Positions 33,707 through 43,373 of a DNA stretch of 64,000 bases are shown here, one piece after another. Both the position numbers and the translations under genes were made by a program. The notes under the pieces were generated by a model, which had not been told where the DNA came from, did no database searches, and worked only from the letters and a program-made list of their open reading frames with translations. The DNA is from Hordeum vulgare subsp. vulgare (taxonomy: Eukaryota > Streptophyta > Magnoliopsida > Poales > Poaceae): NCBI RefSeq assembly GCF_904849725.1, contig NC_058523.1, positions 208,223,689-208,287,688 on the forward strand. Reading direction: 5' to 3'. Numbering within the stretch: the stretch's first letter is position 1; every line of letters starts with the position of its first letter.

Positions 33707-35294
33707 TGATGTTTGCTATGTATCCCCAGCAACAGCGCTAGAAATGCTTCTGATGTCCGTTATGCTACAGCACAAAAGATCTTCCTGTGACGCCAGAAAT
33801 GGGCACGTTGACGATACCAGGAATCCTTCTGCGTTGGTGTTCCCTCGAAGCAGAGAGGGTGATGTAGCACAGCGAAGCTAAGTATTTCCCTCAGTTTGAG
33901 AACCAAGGTATCAATCCGGCGGAGGAGTATCTCAAGATCCTGCACAAACACAAAAACTTGCACCCAACGCTATGAAGGGGTTGTCAATCCCTTATAGATT
34001 GTTTCCCAAGTGAGAACTGAAAGCAACAAAGTAACAAAGCAAAGTAAAAGCGGAGTTGTAAACGATGGATGTGAATAGACCCGGGGGCCGTAGTGTTTAC
34101 TAGTGGCTTCTCTGATGAAAGCAAGTAGACGGAGGGTGAACAAATTACTGTCGAGCAATTGATAGAACTGTGCAGCGTCGTGACGATATCTATGCAATGA
34201 TTATTTCTATAGGCATCACGTCCGAAACAAGTAGACCGATACTCTGTGCATCTACTACTATTACTCCACACGTCAACCGCTATCCAGCATGCATCTAGTG
34301 TATTAAGTCCATAAGAACAGAGTAACGCCTTAAGCAAGATGACATGATGTAGAGGGATAATCTCAAACCAATGATAAAAACCCCATCTTTTTACCCTTGA
34401 TGGCAACTGCTTGATGTGTGCCTTGCTGCCCCTACTCTCACTGGGAAAGGTCACCACATGGCAGAACCCAAAACCAAGCACTTCTTCCATTGCAAGAATC
34501 ATAGATCTAGTTGGCCAAACAAAATCCAAGACTCGGAGAGACTTACAAGGATATCAAATCATGGATATAAGGAATCAACAAAGACTCAAATATATATCAT
34601 AGATAATCTGATCACAAGTCCACAATTCATCGGATCTCGACAAACACACCGCCCAAGAAGATTACATTGGATAGATCTCCATGAAGATCATGGAGAACTT
34701 TGTATTGAAGATCCAAGAGAGAGAAGAAGCCATCTAGCTACTAACTACGGACTCGTAGGTCTAAAGTGAACTACTCACGAGTCATTGGAGGGGCGATGAT
34801 GATGATGATGAAGAAGCCCTCCAACTCCAAAGTCCCCTCCGGCAGGGTGCCGGGAACGGTCTCCACATGAGATCTCGCGGAAATGTATTTTCGAGGCTCC
34901 CGTGATTTTTTGCGGAATATTTGGGAATTTATAGGCCAAAGACCTAGGTGAGGGGGGGCGGCCAGGGAGGCCACAAGCCTGCCCACCGCCGCCTCCCTCC
35001 TGGTGGCGGAGTGGGGGCTTGTGGGCTCCCTCGAGCCCACCTGGCTTGGCCCAAAAGCCCCCTAGACTTCTTCCGTTCGGGAAAAAATCATTTCGGGATT
35101 TTTCTTCCGTTTGGACTCCGTTCCAAAATCAGATCTGAAAAGAGTCAAAAACACAGAAAAAACAGGAACAGGCACTTGGCACTGAATTAATAAGTTAGTC
35201 CCAAAAAGATATAAAAAGGTACATAAAACATACAAAGAAGGCAAGATAACAGCGTGAAATCATCAAAAATTATAGATACGTTTGAGACGTATCA
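33707..35294 (-). mobile_element. Solo LTR (Fatima-like) inside the pol gene of Q
   Basis: 1,588 bp, bounded by GTGGG at 33702-33706 and 35295-35299. Minus strand runs TGATACGTCTCAAACG… to …AAACATCA. It has a GC-rich hairpin (arms 35016-35031 and 34964-34980) followed by TATA (34927-34933). Near its 3' end two PBS-like blocks (33733-33746 and about 33790-33800) lie inside the LTR boundary set by the target duplication. It relates to the LTR at 212-1104. Confidence 0.88.
34927..34933 (-). promoter_or_regulatory. TATA box of solo LTR
   Basis: Minus strand CCTATAAATT, about 30 bp downstream of the GC-rich hairpin. Confidence 0.6.
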
Positions 35295-36509
35295 GTGGGT
35301 CATCAAGAATGTTCTCCAACCTTGACAAGTTATCTGCTACGGGGTTATCAGCACCCTTCCTGTCGACAACGTGCAAATCAAATTCTTGTAGCAAGAGAAC
35401 CCATCTGATAAGTCTAGGTTTAGCGTCCTTCCTCTCCATGAGGTACTTAATAGCAGCATGATCAGTGTGAATAGTGACTTTGGAATCAACTATGTAAGAC
35501 CTGAACTTTTCACATGCAAACACGACTACTAAAAATTCCCTTTCCGTAGTAGCATAATTTCTTTGGCCACTGTCTAGAGTTTTACTAGCATAGTGAATAA
35601 AATTCAACTTCTTGTCAACTCTTTTCCCTAGAACAACACCAACAACATAATCACTAGCATCACACATGATTTCAAAAGGTAAGTTCCAATCAGGTGGTTG
35701 AACAATAGGTGCAGTTATCAAAGCCCTCTTAAGTATTTCGAAGGCTTCCTCACAATCATCGTCAAAGACAAAAGGAATATCATTTTGCAAGAGCTTAGTA
35801 AGAGGCCTAGAAATCTTAGAGAAGTCTTTAGTGAACCTTCTATAGAAACCAGCATGACCAAGAAAACTTCTTATACCTTTGATATCTGTGGGGTATGGCA
35901 TTTTCTCGATTGCATCAACCTTAGCCTTATCGACTTCAATACCTCTTTCAGAAATTTTATGTCCTAAGACGATTCCTTCATTAACCATAAAGTGGCACTT
36001 CTCCCAATTCAAGACAAGATTGGTGTCTTTACATCTCTGCAAGACTCAATCAAGGTTATTGAGGCAATCATCAAAGGAAGACCCATAAACGGAGAATTCA
36101 TCCATGAAAACCTCAACAATCTTTTCACAAAAGTTAGAGAATATAGCCATCATACATCTTTGAAAGGTGGCAGTTGCATTACATAAGCCAAAAGGCATAC
36201 GTCTATAAGCAAAGGTACCGAAAGGGCAGGTGAAAGTGGTTTTCTCCTTATTAGATTGTGCAACTGGTATTTGGGAGAAACCAGCATAACCGTCTAGAAA
36301 GCAGAAGTGTGTGTGTTTAGACAGCCTTTCTAGCATTTGGTCGATAAAAGGCAAAGGGTAATGATCCTTCCTAGTGGCTTTATTCAATTTCCTAAAATCG
36401 ATCACCATCCTATAGCCAGTAATAATCCTTTGTGGGATCAATTCATCCCTATCATTAGGGACAACGGTAATGCATCCCTTCTTAGGGACGCAATGCACCG
36501 GACTCACCC
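35295..36509 (-). pseudogene. Reverse transcriptase and RNase H of gypsy element Q
   Basis: Upstream part (36507-36046): WVSPVHCVPKKG, TGYRMVIDFRKLNKATRKDH, FLDGYAGFSQIPV with the first catalytic Asp, FGTFAYRRMPFGLCNA, then FMDEFSVYG, where family members have FMDD. The second Asp of the active site is therefore Glu. A TGA at 36046-36048 stands where an Arg codon (CGA) is expected. Downstream part: [29 protein letters not shown], the RNase H domain ([43 protein letters not shown]) and the link to integrase ([16 protein letters not shown]). The start of the domain is joined out of frame to the protease region, with a deletion of about nine codons near 36530. Confidence 0.88.
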
Positions 36510-37440
36510 AATCGCTATGAGCAACAAGATAGATAATACCCGCTTCCAGGAGCTTTAATCTTAGGATTTAATCTCCTTTGATGATCAGCAACTGGTTTGA
36601 AATCAGGATCAGTTTTGATTTTGTGCTCGCATAGAGTGGGACTAATGCCCTTAAGATCATCAAGAGTATATCCAATAGCAGCACGGTGCTTCCTCGGAGT
36701 TTTTAGTAACTTCTTTTCTTCCTGCTCTGAGAGGCTAGCACTAATAATAACAAGATATATCTCTTTTCCATCAAGATAAGCATACTTAAGAGTATCAGGC
36801 AACTGTTTAAGCTCGAACACAGGATCACCCTTTGGTGGGGGTGGATCCCCAAGCAGTTCAACAGGCAAGTTATTCTTAAGAATAGGATATTGTTCTAAGA
36901 CAACTCTATCTATCTCACCCCTTTCATCCATATGCATATCATTTTCATGCTCAAGCAAGGATTGCTCTAAGGGATCAGTAGGAGCTACGGAAATAGAAGC
37001 TAAGTCAATAGTTTCATCCCTACTAGGCAACTCCTTTTCATGAGGTTGTCTACCGAACTTAGAGAAATTGAACTCGTGTGACACCTTCAAAGCCAATAGT
37101 GACAGTTTGCTTCTCACAATCAATATGAGCATTGACAGTATTGAGAAAAGGTCTACCAAATATGATGGGACAGAAGCTATCTTGTGCAGTAGCAAGAACG
37201 AGGAAATCAGCATGATACTTTGTTTTACCTCACAAGACTTCAACATCCCTAACAATTCCCACAAGGCAGATAGTATCTCTATTGGCAAGCTGAATAGTGA
37301 CATCAATAGGCTCTAACTCAATAGGTGCAATCTCGTCTTTGATTTCATCATATAAGGATTGAGGTATTGCACTAACACTAGCACCCACGTAAATAAACCA
37401 TGATAACAATGATCTCCTATCTTAACAGAAACCATAGGCA
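36510..37440 (-). pseudogene. Protease and linker region of gypsy element Q
   Basis: The protease starts around 37430 with VKIGDHCYHGL. Where a CDLGAS active site is expected, a one-base loss and nearby substitutions leave sequence reading YVGASVSAIPQSLYDE in another frame. The catalytic Asp codon is gone. The following parts (VTIQLANRDTIC, IVRDVEVL, FGRPFLNT) are spread over more than one frame. From about 37085 an open frame gives HEFNFSKFGRQPHEKELPS, an acidic linker and the LKQLPDTLKYAYLDG segment that precedes reverse transcriptase in this group. Confidence 0.75.
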
Positions 37441-38553
37441 TGCCAACAACAGGCCTATGTTTATCTCTAGCGTGAGGTTTAGCAATTCTAGCAGCATCTT
37501 CACACAAGTGAATATGTCCCTCAACATCGTCGGACAGGAGATCTTTGATGATAGCAATGCTAGGTTCAACTCTAATTTGCTCAGGGGGTGTAGGTGTTCT
37601 AATGTAGCCTCTACGTATCACAGTTGAAGCTTTAGAATGATCATTTATCCTAACAGGGAAAGGTGGTTTCTCCATGTAAGCACTGGGAACAACAGGATCA
37701 TTATAGGCAATGACTCTCTCTTCAACTGGATTGGGTTTAACTACATTGACTTCTAAGGGAGGATGATATTTAAACCACTTCTCTTTGGGGACATCAATAT
37801 GAGCAGCAAAAGATTCACACAGTGAAGCTACTATCTCAGAGTCAAGTCCATACTTTGCGCTATAGTCACAAAAAGTATTTGTTTCAACAAAGGATTTAAC
37901 GCAATCAAACTTGAAATTCATACCTGACTCCTTACCTTCTTCAAGCTCCCAATCTTCAGAGTTGCGTTTAATTCTCTCCAATAAATTCCATTTGAAGTCA
38001 ATATCTCTCTTCATAAAAGAACCGGTACAAGAAGTGTCAAGCATGGTACGATCATCATGAGAAAGCCGAGCATAGAAGTTCTGAATGATAATTTCTCTCG
38101 AGAGCTCATGGTTGGGGCATAAATATAACATTGATTTAAGCCTCCCCAAGCTTGAGCGATGCTTTCTTTGTCACGAGGCCAAAAATTATAAATATAATTC
38201 CGATCACAATGTACTAAATGCATAGGATAAAACTTTTGATGAAATTCCAATTTCAACCGATTGTAGCCCCATGATCCAGTATCATCACATAGCCTATACC
38301 ATGTTAACACCTTACCCTTCAAAGATAAAGGAAAGACCTTCTTCTTGACCTTATCCTCGGGCAAACCTGCAAGCTTAAATAAACCACAAACTTCATCTAC
38401 ATAGATTAGACGCAAGACTGGATCTGATGTTCCATCTCCTGTAAAAGGATTAGCCAGCAGTTTCTCAAGCATACCCAAAGGAAATTCAAAGCAAATATTT
38501 TCAGTGGGTGCAGCAGGTTGAGGAGCAACTATTTGTGCTTCCGTTCTATTAGC
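37441..38553 (-). pseudogene. gag of gypsy element Q (5' truncated)
   Basis: Minus-strand frame from the LTR junction: FEFPLGMLEKLLANPFTGDG, VDEVCGLFKLAGLPEDKVKK, FPLSLKGKVLTWYRLCDDTG and LKLEFHQKFYPMHLV, all of the plant gypsy retrotransposon Gag domain. A frameshift near 38140 moves to the frame with LYLCPNHELSREIIIQNFYARL, SFMKRDIDFKWNLLERIKRN and EIVASLCESFAAH, then reaches the protease around 37440. The N-terminus and start codon were removed with the PBS and the inner part of the 5' LTR. Confidence 0.85.
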
Positions 38554-39388
38554 ATGACTACTATTAGCATGACTTATCCCATGTCCTCGGGAACAAAAGT
38601 AACTACTCACAAAGCATAATCATATTCATGACCAGAGAGGTAATGATTTGCATCAAGGATCTGAACATAAACTCTTCCACCAAATAATCCAACTAGCATC
38701 AACTACAAGGAGTAATTGACACTACTAGCAACTTTACAAGTACCAATCGGAGTCGCGAGACGGAGATTGGTTACAAGTGATGAACTAGGGTTTGGAGATG
38801 AGATGGTGCTGATGAAGATGTTGATGGTGATGAGTCCCCTCCGATGAGAGGAGTGTTGGTGATGATGATGGCGACGATTTCCCCCTCCGGGAGGGAAGTT
38901 TCCCCGGCAGGATCGTCCTGCCGGAGCTCTAGATTGGTTCTGCTCAAGTTCCGCCTCGTGGCGGCGGCGAATCCATGAAAAAGCTCCTCCTCGATTTTTT
39001 TCCCGGACGAAACCCTTCATATAGCAGAAGAGGGGGGACAGTGGGCCAGCAGGGTACCCACAAGCCCCCTAGGCGCGGCCAGGGGGTGGCCGCGCCTAGC
39101 AGGCTTGTGGCCACCTGCTGGTGCCCCTTTGGCGCTTCTTCGGCCCAGTATTTTTTATAAATCCGAAAAAATCCTCGTTCATTTTTACGGCGTTTGGAGT
39201 TGCGCAGAATAGGTATCTCAAACTTGCTCCACTTTCAGGCCAGAATTCCAGCTGCCGGCATTCTCCCTCTTCATGTAAACCTTGCAAGATGAGAGAGAAA
39301 AGGCATAAGTATTGTACCGTGAAGTGAAATAACAGCCCAAAAAGCGATAAATATCAACATGAAAACATGATGCAAAATGGATGTATCA
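38554..39388 (-). repeat. Truncated 5' LTR of gypsy element Q
   Basis: Matches 3769-4597. The inner 665 bp of the LTR are missing, and the LTR joins gag at a short repeat (TATTAGCATGAC occurs at 38547-38558 and 38562-38573). Hairpin at 39048-39119 and a better kept TATA (CTATATGAA) at 39017-39025. Ends at TATCA, 39388, before the TATGC duplication. Confidence 0.88.
39017..39025 (-). promoter_or_regulatory. TATA box of Q 5' LTR
   Basis: Minus strand CTATATGAA, about 25 bp downstream of the GC-rich hairpin. Confidence 0.5.
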
Positions 39389-39393
39389 TATGC

Positions 39394-40499
39394 ATGCATT
39401 TCGTTGAAAGTTCTATTAAGCGCTTTGATCTATCTCCATAGATCTTGATGCTCAATGTTCAAGTAGCTTAATCCAGGCTTTCCTTTGAAAAACTCCTTTT
39501 AGACAACCCTTTATGTTGTCTAGAAATTATATATTTTTTCCGATCAACAATATGTCAATCACATATTCTAATCAGAAATTCTATAGTGCTCTCACTCACT
39601 TCTTTGGAAATACAAGTTTCTCACAAACCTTGTATAATCCGAAAAACTTTGATAATCTCATCAAAGTGTATATTCCAACTCTGAGATGCTTGCTCCAGTC
39701 CATAGAAGGATCACTGGAGCTTGCATACTGTTTAGCATCCTTAGGATTGATAAAACCTTCTGGTTGTATCACATACAACCTTTCCTCAAGGAAACTGTCG
39801 AGGAAACAATGTTTTGACATTCTATGTGCAATATTTCATAAATAATGCAGCAACTGCTAACATAATTCCAACAGACTTTCAGCATTGCTACGAGTGAGAA
39901 AGTCTCATCATAGTCAACTCTTTGAACCTGTCGGAAACATTTTGCGACAAGTCGAGCTTTCTTAATGGTGACTTTTCACCATCATCGTCTGTCTTCGTTT
40001 TAAAGATCCATCTGTACTTAACAGTCTTACGACCATCAAGTAGTTCTTCCAAAGTCTACACTTTGTTTTCATACATGGATCATCTCTCGGATTTCATGGC
40101 CTCCAGCCATTTGTCGGAATCCAGGCCCACCATCGCTTCTCCATGGTACGTAGGTTCATTGTTGTCCAGCAACATGACCTCCAAGACAGGATTACCGTAC
40201 CACTCTGGAGCAGTATGTTTCCTTGTCGACCTACGAGGTTTGGAAGTAACTTGATCTGAAGCTTCATGATCACTATCATCAGCTTCCACTTCAATTGGTT
40301 TAGGCGCCACAGGAACAACTTCCTGCGCCCTACTACATTGGTTGAAGTGACGGTTCAACAACCTCATCAAGTTTCACCATCCTCCTACTCAATTCTTTTG
40401 AGAGAAACTTTTTCTCGAGAAAGCATCCATTTCTAGAAACAAACCTTTTGCTTCCTGATCTGAGATAGGAGGTATACCCAACTATTTTGGGTGTCCTAT
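39394..40499 (-). pseudogene. Copia integrase-reverse transcriptase remnant (element W)
   Basis: Angela-lineage Pol on the minus strand, in many frames. Recognisable parts are FLEKKFLSKELSRR and VKLDEVVEP near 40370-40440 (end of integrase), RRSTRKHTAPEWYGNPVLEVM and LDSDKWLEAMKSE near 40080-40230 (start of reverse transcriptase), and LYVIQPEGFINPKDAK near 39740-39780. The region near 39430-39450 corresponds to IKIYRDRSKRLI of intact relatives. It is much more decayed than the other copia copies. Q interrupts its downstream end at 39389. At 40499 its upstream end stops in the GYPKE region where element Y begins. Confidence 0.8.
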
Positions 40500-41029
40500 T
40501 GTGACACCCTGATTTTTGCAACCTTTTCTTTTCAAAATCTTTTCGGTTTTACTTGCAAACCTGGTGGATTTTCAAATCTTTTCAAACTAAGTTGGATTTG
40601 TGAATCTCTGAATCTTTCCAAGTAACCCAAAACCCTCCTCCTCTTGCCAAAACCTTTCTACACCTCTCTTGGATTAATTTTCAATATTTAATCATTTCCA
40701 ATAATTATTTTCTTTATTTGGGGAATTATGGCATCACCATGGGTTGTGAAGCAACCTATAGTTTGGATGGTCTATAAACCTCCAAACTTTTTCCACATTT
40801 TCTCATCATCATATGATTCCAAAATCGCCAAAAATATTCTATCGCCCAATGTAAAATTTTGCCCAGAATAATTATTTCTTTTCTGACCAGAATTTCCCCC
40901 ATTGTGAAGAAACCCCATTTTTCCTATCCCACAAAATTACAAATAAATTCCCCAAGCTCCTAGGGATCCTATCTAGACACAATATGCAAAAACATCAGCT
41001 GGTCTAGTACAAATTTTGAGCAGGAAAAC
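40500..41029 (+). mobile_element. LTR-like fragment Y (TGTGACACCC start)
   Basis: Starts TGTGACACCCTGA inside the copia integrase remnant, with CCTAT at 40495-40499 as a possible target duplication. It is AT-rich with no reading frame. The start resembles gypsy/LARD LTRs, but the family is not recognised. It ends where the LARD LTR begins at 41030; its remainder would lie beyond the right edge of the window. Confidence 0.5.
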
Positions 41030-41525
41030 TGTCATGCCCAAGATACGACCCTATCCTCAATTAGGCACGAGGGCCTCGTCGGGGATAGAAGCGCATCTCG
41101 TCATGTCGCAAGAATGGATATTGTTCCAAGTGCATGTACTGAAAAGAAGAGGTATATATAGAATTGGCTTACACTCGCCACAAGCTACATCAGAGTCACA
41201 GCAGTACAGTACATGATCATCATGAAGAAGAGCAGGGTCTGACTACGGAGAAAACAAACAAGAAAAGAAGAACGACGTCCATCCTTGCTATCCCAGGCTG
41301 CCGGCCTGGAAACCATCCAAGATCGGTGAAGAAGAAGAAGAAGAAGCAACTCCAAATGAACAATAGATGCGCTCGCGTCAATAACCTTTACCTGTACCTG
41401 CAACTGGTGTTGTAGTAATCTGTGAGCCACAGGGGACTCAACAATCTCATTTCCAAAGGTATCAAGACTAGCAAAGCTTATTAGGTGAGGTATGGTTAAG
41501 TGGCGAGGTTGCAGCAGCGGCTAAG
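41030..41525 (-). repeat. LARD LTR, terminal 0.5 kb
   Basis: Distal end of the LTR. It continues at 58193 after removing Z and one CTAAG. Contains (GAA)6 at 41328-41345. No gene. Confidence 0.7.
41328..41345 (+). repeat. (GAA)6 microsatellite
   Basis: Six perfect GAA units. Confidence 0.95.
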
Positions 41526-41565
41526 TGAAAGAACGTGGATGTCGCCTAGAGGGGGGGTGAATAGG

Positions 41566-43341
41566 TGTTGGGTAACGTAGCATAAATTCAAAAAAATTCC
41601 TACGCATATACACATCTTCCTATGGAGAGACCATCAACGAGAGAGGGGTGAGTGCATCTTCATACCTTTGAAGATCGCTAAGCGGAAGCGTTGCTAGAAC
41701 GCGGTTGATGGAGTCGTACTCGCGGTGATTCAGATCACGATGTGATTCCGATCTAGTGCTGAACCACGGCACCTCCACCTTCAACACACGTGCAGCCCGG
41801 TGACCTCTCCCGCACCTTGATCCAGCAAGGAGGAGGGAGAGGTTGGGGAAGATCTCCTACAGCACGACGGCGTGGTGTCGATGGAGAGACGAGGTCTCCC
41901 GGCAGGGCTTCGCCAAGCACCGTGGGAGAGGAGGAAGAAGGGGGGCAGGGCTGCGCCGAGCGAGATGGAAAAGTGTGTGTCAAACAGCCCCAAAACCCCC
42001 ACTATATATAGGAGGAGGGGAGGGGGTGCCACCCCTAGGGTTCCCACCCTAGGTAGTGCGGCAGCCCCCCAGATGGGAGGTGCGGCGGCCATGGCAGGGG
42101 GAGGGGGTGGCGCACCCCTAGGTGGGCCTTAGGCCCATCATCGCCTAGGGTTTCCCCCCCCCCCCTCCCTCTCCACCTCCTGCGCCTTGGGCCTCCTTGT
42201 GGGAGGCGCACCAGCCCACTTTGGGCTGGTTGCCCTCCCTCTTTTGGCCCATGCTACCTCTTGGGGCTGGTGGCCCCTCCCGGTGGACCCCCGGGACCAT
42301 TACCAGTGGTCCCGATGGTCCCGGTACATTACCGATGACGCCCGAAACATTTCCGGTGACCAAAACCATCCATCCTATATATCAATCTTTACCTCCGGAG
42401 CTCCTCGTGACATCCGGGATCTCATCCGGGACTCCGAACAACTTTCGGTAACATCGTATAACAATTCCCTATAACCCTAGCGTCATCGAACCTTAAGTGT
42501 GTAGACCCTACGGATTCGGGAGACAGACAGACATGACCGTGACACCTCTCCGGCCAATAACGATCAGCGGGGTCTGGATACCCGTGGTGTCTCCCACTTG
42601 TTCCACGATGATCTCACCGGATGAACCACGATGACAAGGATTCAATCAATCCCGTATACAATTCCCTTTGTCTGTCGGTATAGAACTTGCTCGAGATTCG
42701 ATCGTCGGTATACCTATACCTTGTTCAATCTCGTTACCGGTAAGTCTCTTTACTCGTTCCATAGCACATCATCGTGTGACTAACTTCTTAGTCACATTGA
42801 GCTCATGATGATGTTCTACTGAGTGGGCCCAGAGATACCTCTCCGTCACGCGGAGTGACAAATCCCGATCTCGATTCGTACCAACCCAACAGACACTTTC
42901 AGAGGTACCCGTAGTGCACCTTTATAGTCACACAGTTACGTTGTGACGTTTGATACACCCAAAGCACTCCTACGGTATCCGGGAGTTGCACAATCTCACG
43001 GTCGAAGGAAAAGACACTTGACATTAGAAAAGCTTTAGCATACAAACAATACGATCTAGTGCTATGCTTAGGATTAGGTCTTGTCCATCACATCATTTTC
43101 CCAATGATGTGATCCCGTTATCAATGACATCTAATGCCCATGATCAGGAAACCATGATCATCTATTGATCAACGAGCTAGCCAACTAGAGGCTTGCTAGG
43201 GACACATTGTGATCTATTTATTCACACATGTATTACTGTTTCCTGTTAATACAATTATAACATGAACAATAGACGATTATCATGAACAATGAAATATGAT
43301 AATAACCATTTTATTATTGCCTCTAGGGCATATTTCCAACA
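41566..43341 (-). repeat. 3' LTR of copia copy 3
   Basis: 1,776 bp. Plus-strand view TGTTGGGTAACG… to …ATTTCCAACA. TATA box (TATATATA) at 42003-42010 and a C-run at 42156-42165. Confidence 0.93.
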
Positions 43342-43357
43342 GTCTCCCACTTGCACT
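43342..43357 (-). promoter_or_regulatory. Polypurine tract of copia copy 3
   Basis: Minus strand AGTGCAAGTGGGAGAC, identical to the tract in the Angela copies, abutting the LTR. Confidence 0.8.
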
Positions 43358-43373
43358 AGAGTCAATAATCTAG

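Larger units (their letters stand above)
3104..39388 (-). mobile_element. Athila-lineage Ty3/gypsy element Q with three nested insertions
   Basis: The two ends are minus-strand LTRs (3104-4597 and 38554-39388) flanked by the 5-bp target duplication TATGC at 3099-3103 and 39389-39393. The parts belonging to Q are 3104-5821, 22317-23018, 31940-33706 and 35295-39388. Gene order on the minus strand is gag, protease, reverse transcriptase/RNase H, integrase, an internal LTR-like module, a 3' ORF, polypurine tract, LTR. The pol type and the env-position ORF point to the Athila lineage. Truncation of the 5' LTR, PBS and gag start, several frame breaks and two catalytic Asp-to-Glu changes make it non-functional. 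I could not name the family securely. Confidence 0.9.
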
